45,568 nucleotides of DNA, from NCBI GenBank assembly GCA_012797605.1, contig JAAZOT010000015.1, forward strand, positions 1-45,568, given 5' to 3'. This DNA is from Spirochaetales bacterium. Lineage in GTDB: Bacteria; Spirochaetota; JAAYUW01. Position numbers and translations under genes: made by a program. How positions within the stretch are numbered: the first letter of the stretch is position 1; every line of letters begins with the position of its first letter. This document shows, one piece after another, positions 9,143 to 18,194 of this stretch. Under the pieces are notes generated by a model. It did no database searches, had not been told where the DNA came from, and saw nothing but the letters and a program-made list of their open reading frames with translations.

Positions 9143-9178
9143 TTGCCTCGCAAATGTTTTGAAAGCGGGGCAATTTTT
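9143..9178 (+). terminator. Rho-independent terminator after the alpha-oxoamine synthase
   Basis: TTGCCTCGC (9143-9151) pairs with GCGGGGCAA (9165-9173) through 9 bp with one G-U pair, and TTTTT follows at 9174-9178. It lies 80 nt after the synthase stop and ends the unit before the aminopeptidase. Confidence 0.8.
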
Positions 9179-9208
9179 ATTAAAAAATATAAGATTTAAG
9201 AGGAAAAT

Positions 9209-10654
9209 ATGGCTGAACAAAAAGAAAAAAAATCAAAATATCAAGTATTAGAAGAAAAACTCCTGTACAAAAATGAATCAATATGGCAATCATTAAGCCA
9301 TAGTGAAGAAAACGAAATGGAAAATATCTGTAGTGAATACATGGATTATATCTCAAAATGTAAATCTGAAAGAGAATCGGTAAAATATCTTCAAAATAAA
9401 GCAATCTCAGCGGGATATAAAAATATTCTAGAATTTAATGGTAAAGCAAAACCAAATGATAAATTTTTTTGGAATTTTAGAGATAAAGTTCTAGCAGTTA
9501 TAAAAATCGGTGAAGATTTCAATTTTTCAAATGGTTTAAATATAGTTGGAGCACATTCTGATGCCCCTAGATTAGATTTGAAACAAAATCCACTTTATGA
9601 AGATTCTGGCTTTGCACTTTTGAAAACACATTATTATGGGGGGATAAAAAAATATCAATGGCTTAGTCTTCCATTAGCATTACATGGTGTTGTAATCCTC
9701 GAAAGCGGTAAAAAAGTCGAAATAAATATTGGTGAAAGTGAAAATGATCCAGTTTTTGTTATATCTGACTTACTTCCTCATTTATCAAAGAATGTCCAAT
9801 CTGATAAAAAATTATCTGAAGCTGTATCTGCTGAAAACATGGTTGTAATTGTTGGTAATAGACCAGTAAAAGATAAAATAGTAAAAGAAAAAGTTAAGTT
9901 ATATGTTTTAGAGTATCTTTTCAATCATTATGGAATTAAGGAAGAAGATTTTATATCAAGTGAAATAGAAGTAGTTCCAGCACTAAAAGCAAGGGAGGTT
10001 GGATTTGATAGATCTATTATTGGAGCATATGGACATGATGATAGAGTATGTTCATATCTTGCGGTATCTTCCTTGATTTCAAATTCCAATATAAAAAAGA
10101 CTGGGGTTGCTCTTATTGTTGATAAAGAAGAGATTGGTTCATCTGGTTCAACAGGATCTGATTCTTACCTGATTCATCATATTTTTTCTATGATTGCAAA
10201 TTCTTTAATTGGTCAAAATCTATCTTTTTCAGATTTAAGAAAATCCTTTTTAAATTCAAATTGCATTTCATCAGATGTTGCAGCAGCCGTAAATCCACCT
10301 TATAAACAAGTTCATGATTTACAGAACGCTGCTAAATTAGGGTATGGAGTCGCAATTACTAAATATACTGGTTCTGGTGGAAAATATAGTGCAAATGATG
10401 CAGATGCAGAATTTGTTGGTAAAATTAGAGGATTTTTAAATTCTCATAAGATACCATGGCAATATGCTATGCTTGGTAAAGTTGATGAAGGTGGTGGTGG
10501 AACTATTGCAAAATATGTTGCTTATTATGGTATTAATACCATCGATGCTGGAGTTCCTGTGGTTGGAATGCATTCACCTTTCGAACTTATTTCAAAGACT
10601 GATTTATATGCTACCAGTAAATTTTACTCTTCTTTCTTTGCAGAGTATGTTTAA
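9209..10654 (+). CDS. M18 family aminopeptidase
   Basis: M18 peptidases are cytoplasmic dodecameric zinc aminopeptidases that remove N-terminal residues (acidic or hydrophobic, depending on the member) from peptides. Metal-ligand motifs of the family are visible: VGAHSDAPRLDLK (His and Asp), YGHDDRVCSYLA (Asp), DKEEIGSSGSTGSDS (catalytic Glu pair) and the C-terminal GMHSPFELIS (His). The intervening LKTHYYGGIKKYQWLSLPLALHGV is typical of the bacterial aminopeptidase-1 subgroup found in Borrelia and Thermotoga. Length 481 is normal for that subgroup. GAGGAAA ribosome-binding site. It is followed 46 nt later by a ZIP transporter, which could supply zinc, though that link is only positional. Confidence 0.9.
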   Translation: MAEQKEKKSKYQVLEEKLLYKNESIWQSLSHSEENEMENICSEYMDYISKCKSERESVKYLQNKAISAGYKNILEFNGKAKPNDKFFWNFRDKVLAVIKIGEDFNFSNGLNIVGAHSDAPRLDLKQNPLYEDSGFALLKTHYYGGIKKYQWLSLPLALHGVVILESGKKVEINIGESENDPVFVISDLLPHLSKNVQSDKKLSEAVSAENMVVIVGNRPVKDKIVKEKVKLYVLEYLFNHYGIKEEDFISSEIEVVPALKAREVGFDRSIIGAYGHDDRVCSYLAVSSLISNSNIKKTGVALIVDKEEIGSSGSTGSDSYLIHHIFSMIANSLIGQNLSFSDLRKSFLNSNCISSDVAAAVNPPYKQVHDLQNAAKLGYGVAITKYTGSGGKYSANDADAEFVGKIRGFLNSHKIPWQYAMLGKVDEGGGGTIAKYVAYYGINTIDAGVPVVGMHSPFELISKTDLYATSKFYSSFFAEYV

Positions 10655-10700
10655 TATATTGAATAAATTAAGGATTTTACAAGTAAAGTAAGGAGAAAAA

Positions 10701-11501
10701 ATGAATTATCAAAATTTTTCTCCTATATTCTTAACTTTTTTAGCAACTTTATTTACCTATGGCATGACTGCTGCTGGTGCAGCAGTAGTATTCTTATTTA
10801 AAACATACAGCAAAAAAACTCTTGATGGTATGCTTGGCTTTGCAGCAGGAGTTATGATTGCAGCAAGTTTTTGGTCATTACTTCAACCATCAATCGAACT
10901 ATCTAGAGAATTGGGAAAAAATCCTATTGTACCTGCTGCAATTGGTTTTATTACTGGTGGTTTTTTTATTCGTTTAATAGATTTCTTATTACCGCATTTA
11001 CATATGGGCGAGGATAAACCCGAGGGTTTATCAAGCAGTTTTAAAAGAGTGGTACTTCTTACTTTAGCTGTGACAATTCATAACATTCCAGAAGGGCTTG
11101 CAGTGGGAGTAGCTTTTGGAGCTTTATCTATTCAAGGCTCTTCAGCAAGTCTTATTGGTGCTATAACTCTTGCTTTAGGTATAGGGATACAAAATTTCCC
11201 CGAAGGTTCAGCTATTTCTTTGCCTTTAAGGGGTGAAGGTTATAGTAAAGTTAAAAGTTTTTTTATAGGTCAACTTTCTGGAATTGTAGAACCTATTTTC
11301 GGTATTTTAGGTGCTATTTTAGTAATTTACATAAAATCCCTTTTGCCTTATGCTCTTTCATTTGCTGCAGGGGCAATGATATATGTCGTCGTAGAAGAAC
11401 TCATACCAGAGTCTCAGAATTCAAAAAATACAGATATTGCAACCGTAGGAACTTTACTTGGTTTTACCATAATGATGATTCTTGATGTAGCTTTAGGTTA
11501 A
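10701..11501 (+). CDS. ZIP family divalent metal transporter (ZupT/GufA-like)
   Basis: ZIP proteins import Zn2+ and other divalent metals across the inner membrane. The 266-residue protein is hydrophobic throughout, with about eight predicted membrane segments. It carries the two metal-site helices HNIPEGLAVGVAFG and NFPEGSAISLPLRGEG, and a third conserved helix ending VVVEELIPES. The small His-containing loop HLHMGEDKPEG between segments 3 and 4 is the short version of the variable ZIP loop. An AAGGAG ribosome-binding site precedes the ATG. It probably shares a transcript with the upstream aminopeptidase (gap 46 nt). Metal specificity cannot be read from the sequence. Confidence 0.9.
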   Translation: MNYQNFSPIFLTFLATLFTYGMTAAGAAVVFLFKTYSKKTLDGMLGFAAGVMIAASFWSLLQPSIELSRELGKNPIVPAAIGFITGGFFIRLIDFLLPHLHMGEDKPEGLSSSFKRVVLLTLAVTIHNIPEGLAVGVAFGALSIQGSSASLIGAITLALGIGIQNFPEGSAISLPLRGEGYSKVKSFFIGQLSGIVEPIFGILGAILVIYIKSLLPYALSFAAGAMIYVVVEELIPESQNSKNTDIATVGTLLGFTIMMILDVALG

Positions 11502-11748
11502 TTAAACTAAATGATTTTAATCAAATAAATAATTTCATCACTCTTTCAATCTTTTATTAAAAAAAATAATCGATATTTCTATATGATTTGCAATTTGTTA
11601 ATTATAAAATATAATAGTTATAAAATGGAAGATAAAATTTATAATATGATAGTTATAAAGCAAAAGTTAAATATTAATACATAATAGATTTAAATTTAAT
11701 TTTAAAATTAAAATATAATAAAATTAAAATAAAATAAAAGGAGAATTT

Positions 11749-12441
11749 ATGGAAACTTTTAAAAGATTTTTTCATTCATTTTTCTTTTGTTTATCTATTT
11801 TATTGTTGATACTGATAGGACTTTTTTCTATCAATATAATTGGGTCAGACCATAACAATATTCCTATTGATTTTCCATTTTCAATAAACTTAGCTTTACC
11901 AATTTTTACTAATATAAATTCGGAGCTATTTAACTCAGTATTATTTGATATGGATTTTTCTTTTATTTATTATACAAAATCAGTCATTTATTTAGGAGTA
12001 TATTTAGAAATGATGTCCAGTGTAATGTTTATGGTCAAATCTTTGGAGACAATTTTTTGGATTGCATGTTCTCCTTTTTTATTACTTTTCTATTTAGTGG
12101 AGGGATATTCACCTTGGCCTTTTCCTACTTTCCCAAAGACGGCACTTGATGTTAATTTTGGACTTATAACTGGAATAAAAGTAGTAGATAAAACAAACCT
12201 AAAGATTAACTTTTCACTAAAATTAGGTCTTGGTTTTTATACAGATGAGTATCTTGATTATGAACAGAATACTGGAGTTTTTTTAATTCCTCAAATTTTG
12301 ATTAAATTTCCATTATCTAAAGGTGGTATAGGTATAAATACAAGCTATAAATTGATATTTGTCAGAAGTGGGAATCATCCAGAAATGATGATATTTTATC
12401 CATATTTAGGAGTTTATTTCTATTTCAATAGTCAATATTAG
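11749..12441 (+). CDS. Hypothetical exported protein, possible outer-membrane beta-barrel
   Basis: I do not recognise this 230-residue protein. A hydrophobic N-terminal stretch (~8-30) could be a signal peptide or anchor, and a second very hydrophobic stretch (~95-120, including FWIACSPFLLLFYLVEGY) interrupts it. The C-terminal 100 residues alternate polar and aromatic/aliphatic residues (LKINFSLKLGLGFY, IGINTSYKLIFV, FYPYLGVYFYFNSQY) and end in an aromatic residue, the pattern of outer-membrane barrel strands. It stands alone, with an AAGGAG ribosome-binding site and a 247-nt AT-rich leader containing a 15-nt near-repeat (11611-11625 and 11646-11660). A spirochaete-restricted porin-like protein is one possibility; an inner-membrane protein is another. 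Confidence 0.5.
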   Translation: METFKRFFHSFFFCLSILLLILIGLFSINIIGSDHNNIPIDFPFSINLALPIFTNINSELFNSVLFDMDFSFIYYTKSVIYLGVYLEMMSSVMFMVKSLETIFWIACSPFLLLFYLVEGYSPWPFPTFPKTALDVNFGLITGIKVVDKTNLKINFSLKLGLGFYTDEYLDYEQNTGVFLIPQILIKFPLSKGGIGINTSYKLIFVRSGNHPEMMIFYPYLGVYFYFNSQY

Positions 12442-12520
12442 AATTACAAAGAGTATAAAAATTTAAATCTAGATAATTAGATAATAAATTTTTTATTATT
12501 AATTTTATTTTATAATAATA

Positions 12521-12593
12521 TGGGTGGTATAGGACTTGAACCTATAGCCCCATGCACGTCAAGCATGTGCTCTGCCAGTTGAGCTAACCACCC
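12521..12593 (-). tRNA. tRNA-Val (anticodon GAC)
   Basis: Read on the minus strand the 73-nt sequence folds as a complete cloverleaf. It has a 7-bp acceptor stem (GGGTGGT/ACCACCC), D stem GCTC/GAGC, anticodon stem CATGC/GCATG with loop TTGACGT (anticodon GAC), a 5-nt variable loop and T arm ATAGG-TTCAAGT-CCTAT. The discriminator base is A and no CCA is encoded. It reads GTC and GTT valine codons. It lies between two convergent genes, downstream of fapA on the same strand. Confidence 0.95.
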
Positions 12594-12601
12594 GTGTACT
12601 T

Positions 12602-12629
12602 ATTGAATCATTAAATCTTTTATTGTCAA
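12602..12629 (-). promoter_or_regulatory. Probable promoter of tRNA-Val
   Basis: On the minus strand a consensus TTGACA (12624-12629) is followed after 16-17 bp by TTCAAT/TCAATA (12602-12607), and the tRNA begins 8 nt further on. The -35 is perfect and the -10 weak. Confidence 0.45.
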
Positions 12630-12654
12630 GATTCAAATAACTATTAAAAGTTAT

Positions 12655-14319
12655 TCAGTTTTTCCCTTCTTCCTTCTTTTTAGATCTCTTTTCAAGAGCC
12701 TGTTCTTTTTCAAATTTTTCATCGATAATCTCTAGAAGTTTTAAGGATTTAAAAACATTCTCTATTCTTTCTTTTATTTTAACTGGAAGACTCATTATTG
12801 CGAAAGCAGGACCCGGTTTATAATAAACAGCAACTTCAGTATAATCCTTTTCTACTTTATGCTCACTTAATGGACCAACTAAAATGTTATCTTGATAAAT
12901 AGTTTTTATAACAAATAAATGACTTTGTAGATTATAAATTTTTGAGTTTACCCTTTTCTCATATTTACTAAGCATATCTAGTTTAAATTTTTTAATCTTT
13001 TCATTTTCAATTTTATGTGTATCGTTTATTAATTTACGAATAACCTGCAAATTTTGTTCAGCTAAATATGAATGTCCTAAATATATTTTATTATTATTTC
13101 CTCTCTCGTTTCCTAGAAATTTTACAATAATATCTTTTGAGCAATGAATTATTGAAGATAAAATCACTCCTTTTTTTGTGTAGCAAATAAGATTTTTATT
13201 AACAAAAAGGGTTGAATTCATTATATCGTCATCTACAATGCAATCTCTCTTAATAAAAAAAGTAGCATTTCTTATGTATTTTGAATATAAAGTCCCTTCA
13301 CAGTTATAGAGCGTTTTGGCTTTTCCTATTATTCCACCTTTACATATTATATTCCCCTTTACTTGCAAAGAATTGCAAGAAGAGATAACTCCATTTACTA
13401 TCAAATCACCTTCGACATATACATCAATATTTTCTAATATATTACCTGTTATTAAAATAGAAGATTTACAATTGATGTTTCCAGTATATAGTGAAGCATC
13501 TCCCGAGATTTTGACAAGAGAATGGATATTTATAACTTTTCCAGCTAAAGAAAGTACGCCATCTGAAGAAGCTACAACAAACCCTTCATTTTTATCTACA
13601 TTAAGACCACAAATAAAAACAGGATCATTATCATATTTGGAAAGAATAGGTTTACCAAAAATATCATAACCATCTTCATTTAATTTTTCTGGAATTATTT
13701 TTGCTATTGTATCACCTTTTTTGAAACTTCTTAAGAAATTCCTCTCAAAAAAGTCAATATTCCCTTTTTCGTCGATCTTCCCAGCAGAAATTTTATCATC
13801 AAAAAGAGGAATAATTTTTTCACAATTTCCATCTATTGGTTCTTTCCCTTTAGCAATAACGAAGATACCACTTTTTTTCTCATTAAATATAGTTTCTATC
13901 AATTTTTTATCTATATATTGGCAATGAAGTTCATCAAGGTCATGGAATAAAAGTTCTTTATCAACTTTAGTAAGTAAAGTCGGTGTCATTATTAAATATA
14001 ATCTCATTAAATCATTGGATACTACGAAAATTGGCTCGATTGTAATAATTGAAGCATTGATTATTAAAAATCCTTGTTTTGAGGCACAAAATGAACTCTC
14101 ATCTGAATTGTAATATACATCTCCTTTCAAAAGATCTGCAAATGATAAATTAGTTGATTCTTTACGATGATCAATTTCGGTATCAAGGATAGCAATTTTT
14201 TGATGAACATTAACAAAAGATCTATTCAATATATCTGGATTAATATTTTCGAGTTTATTTCTTTTAATGTTTTCAAGAATAGATTGAATAGGTAAATTTT
14301 TTTCACATAAAAATTTCAT
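12655..14319 (-). CDS. fapA: FapA/DUF342 domain protein
   Basis: FapA-domain proteins (DUF342, 'flagellar assembly protein A') are widespread in spirochaetes and Firmicutes; in Vibrio a member links glucose signalling to polar flagellum assembly. The 554-residue protein has the usual N-terminal pattern (AKGKEPIDGNCEKI, then GDTIAKIIPEKLNEDGYDIFGKPI). The right-handed beta-helix repeats follow, about residues 260-420, in short turns such as INCKSSILITGNI, VYVEGDLIVNGVI and NSLQVKGNIICKGG. A charged helical tail (~455-554) ends in Lys/Glu-rich sequence. No clear ribosome-binding site precedes the ATG. It lies 118 nt downstream of the adenosine deaminase gene on the same strand. Function in this organism is inferred only from the family. 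Confidence 0.85.
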   Translation of the reverse strand: MKFLCEKNLPIQSILENIKRNKLENINPDILNRSFVNVHQKIAILDTEIDHRKESTNLSFADLLKGDVYYNSDESSFCASKQGFLIINASIITIEPIFVVSNDLMRLYLIMTPTLLTKVDKELLFHDLDELHCQYIDKKLIETIFNEKKSGIFVIAKGKEPIDGNCEKIIPLFDDKISAGKIDEKGNIDFFERNFLRSFKKGDTIAKIIPEKLNEDGYDIFGKPILSKYDNDPVFICGLNVDKNEGFVVASSDGVLSLAGKVINIHSLVKISGDASLYTGNINCKSSILITGNILENIDVYVEGDLIVNGVISSCNSLQVKGNIICKGGIIGKAKTLYNCEGTLYSKYIRNATFFIKRDCIVDDDIMNSTLFVNKNLICYTKKGVILSSIIHCSKDIIVKFLGNERGNNNKIYLGHSYLAEQNLQVIRKLINDTHKIENEKIKKFKLDMLSKYEKRVNSKIYNLQSHLFVIKTIYQDNILVGPLSEHKVEKDYTEVAVYYKPGPAFAIMSLPVKIKERIENVFKSLKLLEIIDEKFEKEQALEKRSKKKEEGKN

Positions 14320-14437
14320 ATTACTGTATTTCTAAAATAAATGAAATTAAAAAATCATTTAATTAACTTATAAATTGTTTATAATATATAATTAAAATAA
14401 TTCAAACAAAGAAACAAGTTAAAATTTTAATTGTACT

Positions 14438-15520
14438 TTAAGATTGTAAATATTTTTTCTCAAATTCCGCAACTTTTTTTTGATATCTTTTAAGAAGTTC
14501 AATTTTTTCATTTTCGCTTAAGAAGGAGCAATTAATCGCTATTTTATTTATTTCAACAAGTTTAGTAAAATCAAATGAAAAATAATTAATTAATTTTAAA
14601 TAATCATCAGTCAAATCAGAATTTTGTATGACTGGATCATCAGTATTGATCGTAACAGGTACTCCATTTTCTATTAATTTGGCGCATGGATGAGTCTTTT
14701 CATCTGGCCAAGATCCAGTTTGTCTGTTTGAGGTTATGCATTGTTCAAGTCCTATTTGCTTTTCTTTTAAGAACTTTTGAAGATTTATATCATGAATAGC
14801 GGCAACCCCATGTCCAATTCTTGATGCATAACATAACATTATTGCTTCCCAAATTGAAGATGGAGGAGTTACTTCTCCTGCATGAATAGTGGCTTTATAA
14901 ATACCATCATTATAGACATTGTTGAAAAATAATGAAAAGTCTTTTGGAGGGAAATTTATTTCGTCTCCAGCAAGATCTATTCCTACTATATCTGGAATAT
15001 TAGATTTAATAATTTTGTTATATAATTCAATCATCTCTTTCTGATTTTGTTTCCCTCTGTTGAAAGTAATAAGATATTTAATATTTAATCCTATTTCTTT
15101 AGCGGCTTTATTGCAAGAATTTATAATTAATTTTGTTACTTCAATTCTATCGAAATTGTTTTCAAGGCAGTAATGTTCAGGGGAAAATCTTAATTCAATA
15201 TAAAATATTGATTCTTTTTCAAGTGATTTTATGGAATCTATACATACTTTTTCTATATCTTCATAACTTTTGTACCAATTGTTTTTAAATTTAGACAAAA
15301 ATAGTAAAAAATCTGGTTTTTCATCTTTTGGAAACTGTATTTGTCTTGAAAAATCTTCTATATTATCAGGATAATTTAATTTATTTTTTTGAGAAAGATA
15401 AAATAGTGTTTCTATAGGCATTGTACCTTCAAGATGCCTGTGTAGTTCAATTTTAGGAAATTTTGACAATATCTCTTTTGAATTTATCTTTATGTTATCT
15501 ATAATTTGTTTTTTTATCAT
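14438..15520 (-). CDS. add: Adenosine deaminase family protein
   Basis: Adenosine deaminase hydrolyses adenosine to inosine plus ammonia in purine salvage. Zinc-ligand and catalytic motifs are present in order: ELHRHLEG (His27, His29), GIDLAGDE (~180), HAGEV (~217), SRIGHG, LEQCITSNRQTGSW and VTINTDDP (~293). The last motif, with its Asp pair, is typical of true adenosine deaminases; some members act on adenine or other aminated nucleosides. Length 360 is normal. An AGGT leader precedes the ATG. It is divergent from serS across a 260-nt AT-rich region that must hold both promoters; no clear consensus boxes are visible there. Confidence 0.88.
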   Translation of the reverse strand: MIKKQIIDNIKINSKEILSKFPKIELHRHLEGTMPIETLFYLSQKNKLNYPDNIEDFSRQIQFPKDEKPDFLLFLSKFKNNWYKSYEDIEKVCIDSIKSLEKESIFYIELRFSPEHYCLENNFDRIEVTKLIINSCNKAAKEIGLNIKYLITFNRGKQNQKEMIELYNKIIKSNIPDIVGIDLAGDEINFPPKDFSLFFNNVYNDGIYKATIHAGEVTPPSSIWEAIMLCYASRIGHGVAAIHDINLQKFLKEKQIGLEQCITSNRQTGSWPDEKTHPCAKLIENGVPVTINTDDPVIQNSDLTDDYLKLINYFSFDFTKLVEINKIAINCSFLSENEKIELLKRYQKKVAEFEKKYLQS

Positions 15521-15780
15521 TGTTTTTACCTATTAAAAATAATAATAAAGCAATTGGAATTAAAAAATTTATTAGTTTTTTAATTTATCGGTAATTGATT
15601 ATTTAAAATGTAGATTTAAAATATTTATATATCGAAATGAAAATGTAAATTGAATATTGAAATATAGATAGTTTTTATTGGAAAATTTTGTTAAAATGTT
15701 AATTTTTTATTAGAAAAATTGGTAATATATTTTAAATATTTCCACCATTAAAAGAATGATTTATAAAATAGGAGTTTAAT

Positions 15781-17061
15781 ATGTTAGATTTGAAATTTAT
15801 CGAAGAAAATAAAGAACTTGTTAAACAAGGGATAATTAAAAAGAACTTTAAGGTCGATATAGATAAATTACTTGAATTAAACAATCAAAGAAAATTGTTA
15901 ACTTCGGAAAGTGAAAAAATTAAGAGTATAAAAAATTCTGTCTCAAAAGAAATTGCAAAACTTAATGTCGAAGAAAAAAAGATAAAACTTTCCGAGATGC
16001 AAAAATTGACTGAAAAAGAAAAAGAACTTGATGATAAACTTAATAAAATAAAGGAAGAAATAAATCAAATTTTGTTAACTGTTCCAAATCCACCGGATGA
16101 ATCTGTACCAGTTGGAAAAGATGATACTGAAAATGTTGAGATTGAAAGAGTTGGGCAAGTAAAAAGAAAGGAAGAATTTGAAGCATTTAAGGATCATATA
16201 GAACTAGGTCTTCTTTTAGATATAGTTGATTTTAATAGGGCATCAAAGATTGCTGGAAGTAGAACCTATTATTTGAAAAACGAAGGTGTTCTATTACAGA
16301 TGGCTATAATGAGATTTGCATTAGATACTTTGATTCAAAAAGGTTTCACTCCTTTTTATCCCCCTTTTTTAGTGAAAGATATAGCCATGACTGGAACAGG
16401 TTATTTCCCCGTTGGCAAAGAGCAAAGTTATTCAATGGAAAAAGATGAATTATACCTAATAGGTACATCAGAAGTACCTCTCGTTTCTTATCACTATGAT
16501 GAAGTATTGGATGAAAACAATTTACCAATAAAATATGCTGGATACTCATCTTGCTTTAGAAGAGAAGCAGGTACTTATGGAAAAGACACCAAAGGCTTAT
16601 ACAGAATTCATCAGTTTGAAAAGATCGAACAAGTAATAATATGTAAAAACAATAAGGAAGAATCAGATTACTTTCATTCTTTTATTTTACAAAATTCTAA
16701 GGAATTATTAGAAAGACTTGAATTGCCTTATAGAGTAGTGAATGTTTGTACTGGTGATCTTGGTCTTGGGCAAGTAAAAAAGAACGATATTGAATGTTGG
16801 ATGCCATCAAGAGATAATTATGGCGAGACTCATTCTTGTTCAAGTTTCTATGATTTTCAATCACGCAGATCTAAAATTAAAGTTAAAGCAAAAGATGGTT
16901 CAACTTATTATCCATACACCTTAAATAATACTTTAATTGCATCGCCAAGAATTTTAATACCTATTCTTGAAATGAATCAACTGCCGGATGGGTCAGTAAA
17001 AATACCAAAGGTTTTAGTACCATATATGAATGGGATTGAATTTATAAAACCTAAAAAATAA
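15781..17061 (+). CDS. serS: Seryl-tRNA synthetase
   Basis: SerS charges tRNA-Ser (and tRNA-Sec where present). The N-terminal ~110 residues form the long antiparallel coiled-coil arm that contacts the tRNA extra arm, rich in Lys/Glu. The class II core follows with TSEVPLVSYH, motif 2 FRREAGTYGKDTKGLYRIHQ and motif 3 ASPRILIPILEMNQ. The family-typical NGS/TGLA of motif 3 is replaced by NNTLIAS, a small variation. Length 426 is normal. Strong TAGGAG ribosome-binding site. A ROK kinase follows 44 nt later and may share the transcript. Confidence 0.96.
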   Translation: MLDLKFIEENKELVKQGIIKKNFKVDIDKLLELNNQRKLLTSESEKIKSIKNSVSKEIAKLNVEEKKIKLSEMQKLTEKEKELDDKLNKIKEEINQILLTVPNPPDESVPVGKDDTENVEIERVGQVKRKEEFEAFKDHIELGLLLDIVDFNRASKIAGSRTYYLKNEGVLLQMAIMRFALDTLIQKGFTPFYPPFLVKDIAMTGTGYFPVGKEQSYSMEKDELYLIGTSEVPLVSYHYDEVLDENNLPIKYAGYSSCFRREAGTYGKDTKGLYRIHQFEKIEQVIICKNNKEESDYFHSFILQNSKELLERLELPYRVVNVCTGDLGLGQVKKNDIECWMPSRDNYGETHSCSSFYDFQSRRSKIKVKAKDGSTYYPYTLNNTLIASPRILIPILEMNQLPDGSVKIPKVLVPYMNGIEFIKPKK

Positions 17062-17105
17062 ATGATGAAAATATGAAATATATAAAAACTTGAAAAAGAG
17101 TAAAG

Positions 17106-18194
17106 ATGAGAAAAACAAGTTTTTATTGTTTTGGGGTTGATATCGGTGGAACTTTCACAAAAATTGGGTTATTTAAAATCGACATTTCAAATTTAATTAA
17201 TAAAAAAGATGAACCTAAAGAAAATTACCCTTTAAATATTTACTTAAATATAGATAATTTTTTTATTAATATAAAGCTAATCGAATCTTTCAAGATAAGA
17301 ACACAGGATCCAGAAAAATCGGAGTATTTTTTTGTAAATAGTTTATATGAATCCTTTAAAAAAATTTTAAGTAAAAATAATATAAACTTAAGAAAACCAA
17401 TTGCTTTTTCATTTGCTACCCCAGGTTTCCCAGATAATAAGGTGAAAAAAGTAGTTGGAGGAGCTTTCAATATACCTTTTTTGGATAAAATAGAATTTGA
17501 AAATTACATAAGCAAATTTCAATCAAGTTATCTATACTTAAATCTGATCAATGATGTTACTTCTCAAGGTTATTATGAACAAAATATAAAAAAAGAAATA
17601 TTTAAAACTGAAGATGATATTGCATTACTTATTGCATTAGGAACAGGAATTGGAGGTGCAATATTTACAAAAGATAAAGTTATTGGTGGGAGTAACGGTT
17701 GGGCTGCTGAATTTGGACATCTTCCTCTTTGGTTTAGTAAATTGGGAGGAAAAAAGAATCTTTGTACATGTGGAAAGATAAATTGTAGTGAAGTGTATGG
17801 TTCCGTTGGTTCTTATGTAAGGATGTTAAAGGGAAAAGGAAAGAATATAAGTGCGGAAGAGGCATTAAATTTATATATTAAAAATGAGGCTGATAGAGAT
17901 ATTATGGAAATAACAGAGTTCTGGATAGATTCTTTATCAGCACTATCTGCAACATTAATAAATATTTTTAATCCTTCTGCTATAATAATATCTGGAGCAA
18001 TATCAAAAGTCGCTGAATTATCAAAAATTATTTATAAAAATACCGAAAAATATGCAAATAAGTACCTATTTGAAGGGGTAAAATTTTATAATGCTACTTC
18101 TTCGGATTTAGCAGGGGCTTTTGGCGCCGTTATCCATGGAATAAAAAGTGAATTTCATGTATTAAAGGAGAAATTATGGAAGAAAGATCAATAA
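17106..18194 (+). CDS. ROK family sugar kinase
   Basis: ROK proteins phosphorylate glucose, N-acetylglucosamine, N-acetylmannosamine and similar sugars, or act as repressors. This one has no N-terminal helix-turn-helix, so it should be a kinase. Visible are the phosphate-binding VDIGGTFTKIG at the N-terminus, LINDVTSQG with the catalytic Asp (~150), GTGIGGAIF, the EFGHLPL glutamate-histidine of the ROK signature and the zinc site CTCGKINCSE (~222-231). Length 362 is slightly above the usual 300-320, from an insertion in the first lobe. It overlaps the UDP-sugar pyrophosphorylase gene by 19 nt, which suggests translational coupling and an amino-sugar substrate (inference). Confidence 0.85.
   Translation: MRKTSFYCFGVDIGGTFTKIGLFKIDISNLINKKDEPKENYPLNIYLNIDNFFINIKLIESFKIRTQDPEKSEYFFVNSLYESFKKILSKNNINLRKPIAFSFATPGFPDNKVKKVVGGAFNIPFLDKIEFENYISKFQSSYLYLNLINDVTSQGYYEQNIKKEIFKTEDDIALLIALGTGIGGAIFTKDKVIGGSNGWAAEFGHLPLWFSKLGGKKNLCTCGKINCSEVYGSVGSYVRMLKGKGKNISAEEALNLYIKNEADRDIMEITEFWIDSLSALSATLINIFNPSAIIISGAISKVAELSKIIYKNTEKYANKYLFEGVKFYNATSSDLAGAFGAVIHGIKSEFHVLKEKLWKKDQ

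Noticed and set aside
10464-10691. Leu/Met-rich open frame inside and after the aminopeptidase gene
   Set aside because: It is in another frame of the conserved M18 C-terminus, with no ribosome-binding site.
12481-12520. AT-only hairpin after the hypothetical protein (ATAATAAA/TTTATTAT) as a terminator
   Set aside because: Such stems are expected by chance in this composition and contain no GC pairs.
13316-13927. Open frames on the plus strand opposite fapA
   Set aside because: They are antisense to a well-supported conserved gene, have no ribosome-binding sites and look like low-complexity shadow translations.
15521-15780. Promoters for add and serS
   Set aside because: Several TTG- and TATAAT-like words occur, but none has convincing paired spacing in such AT-rich DNA.
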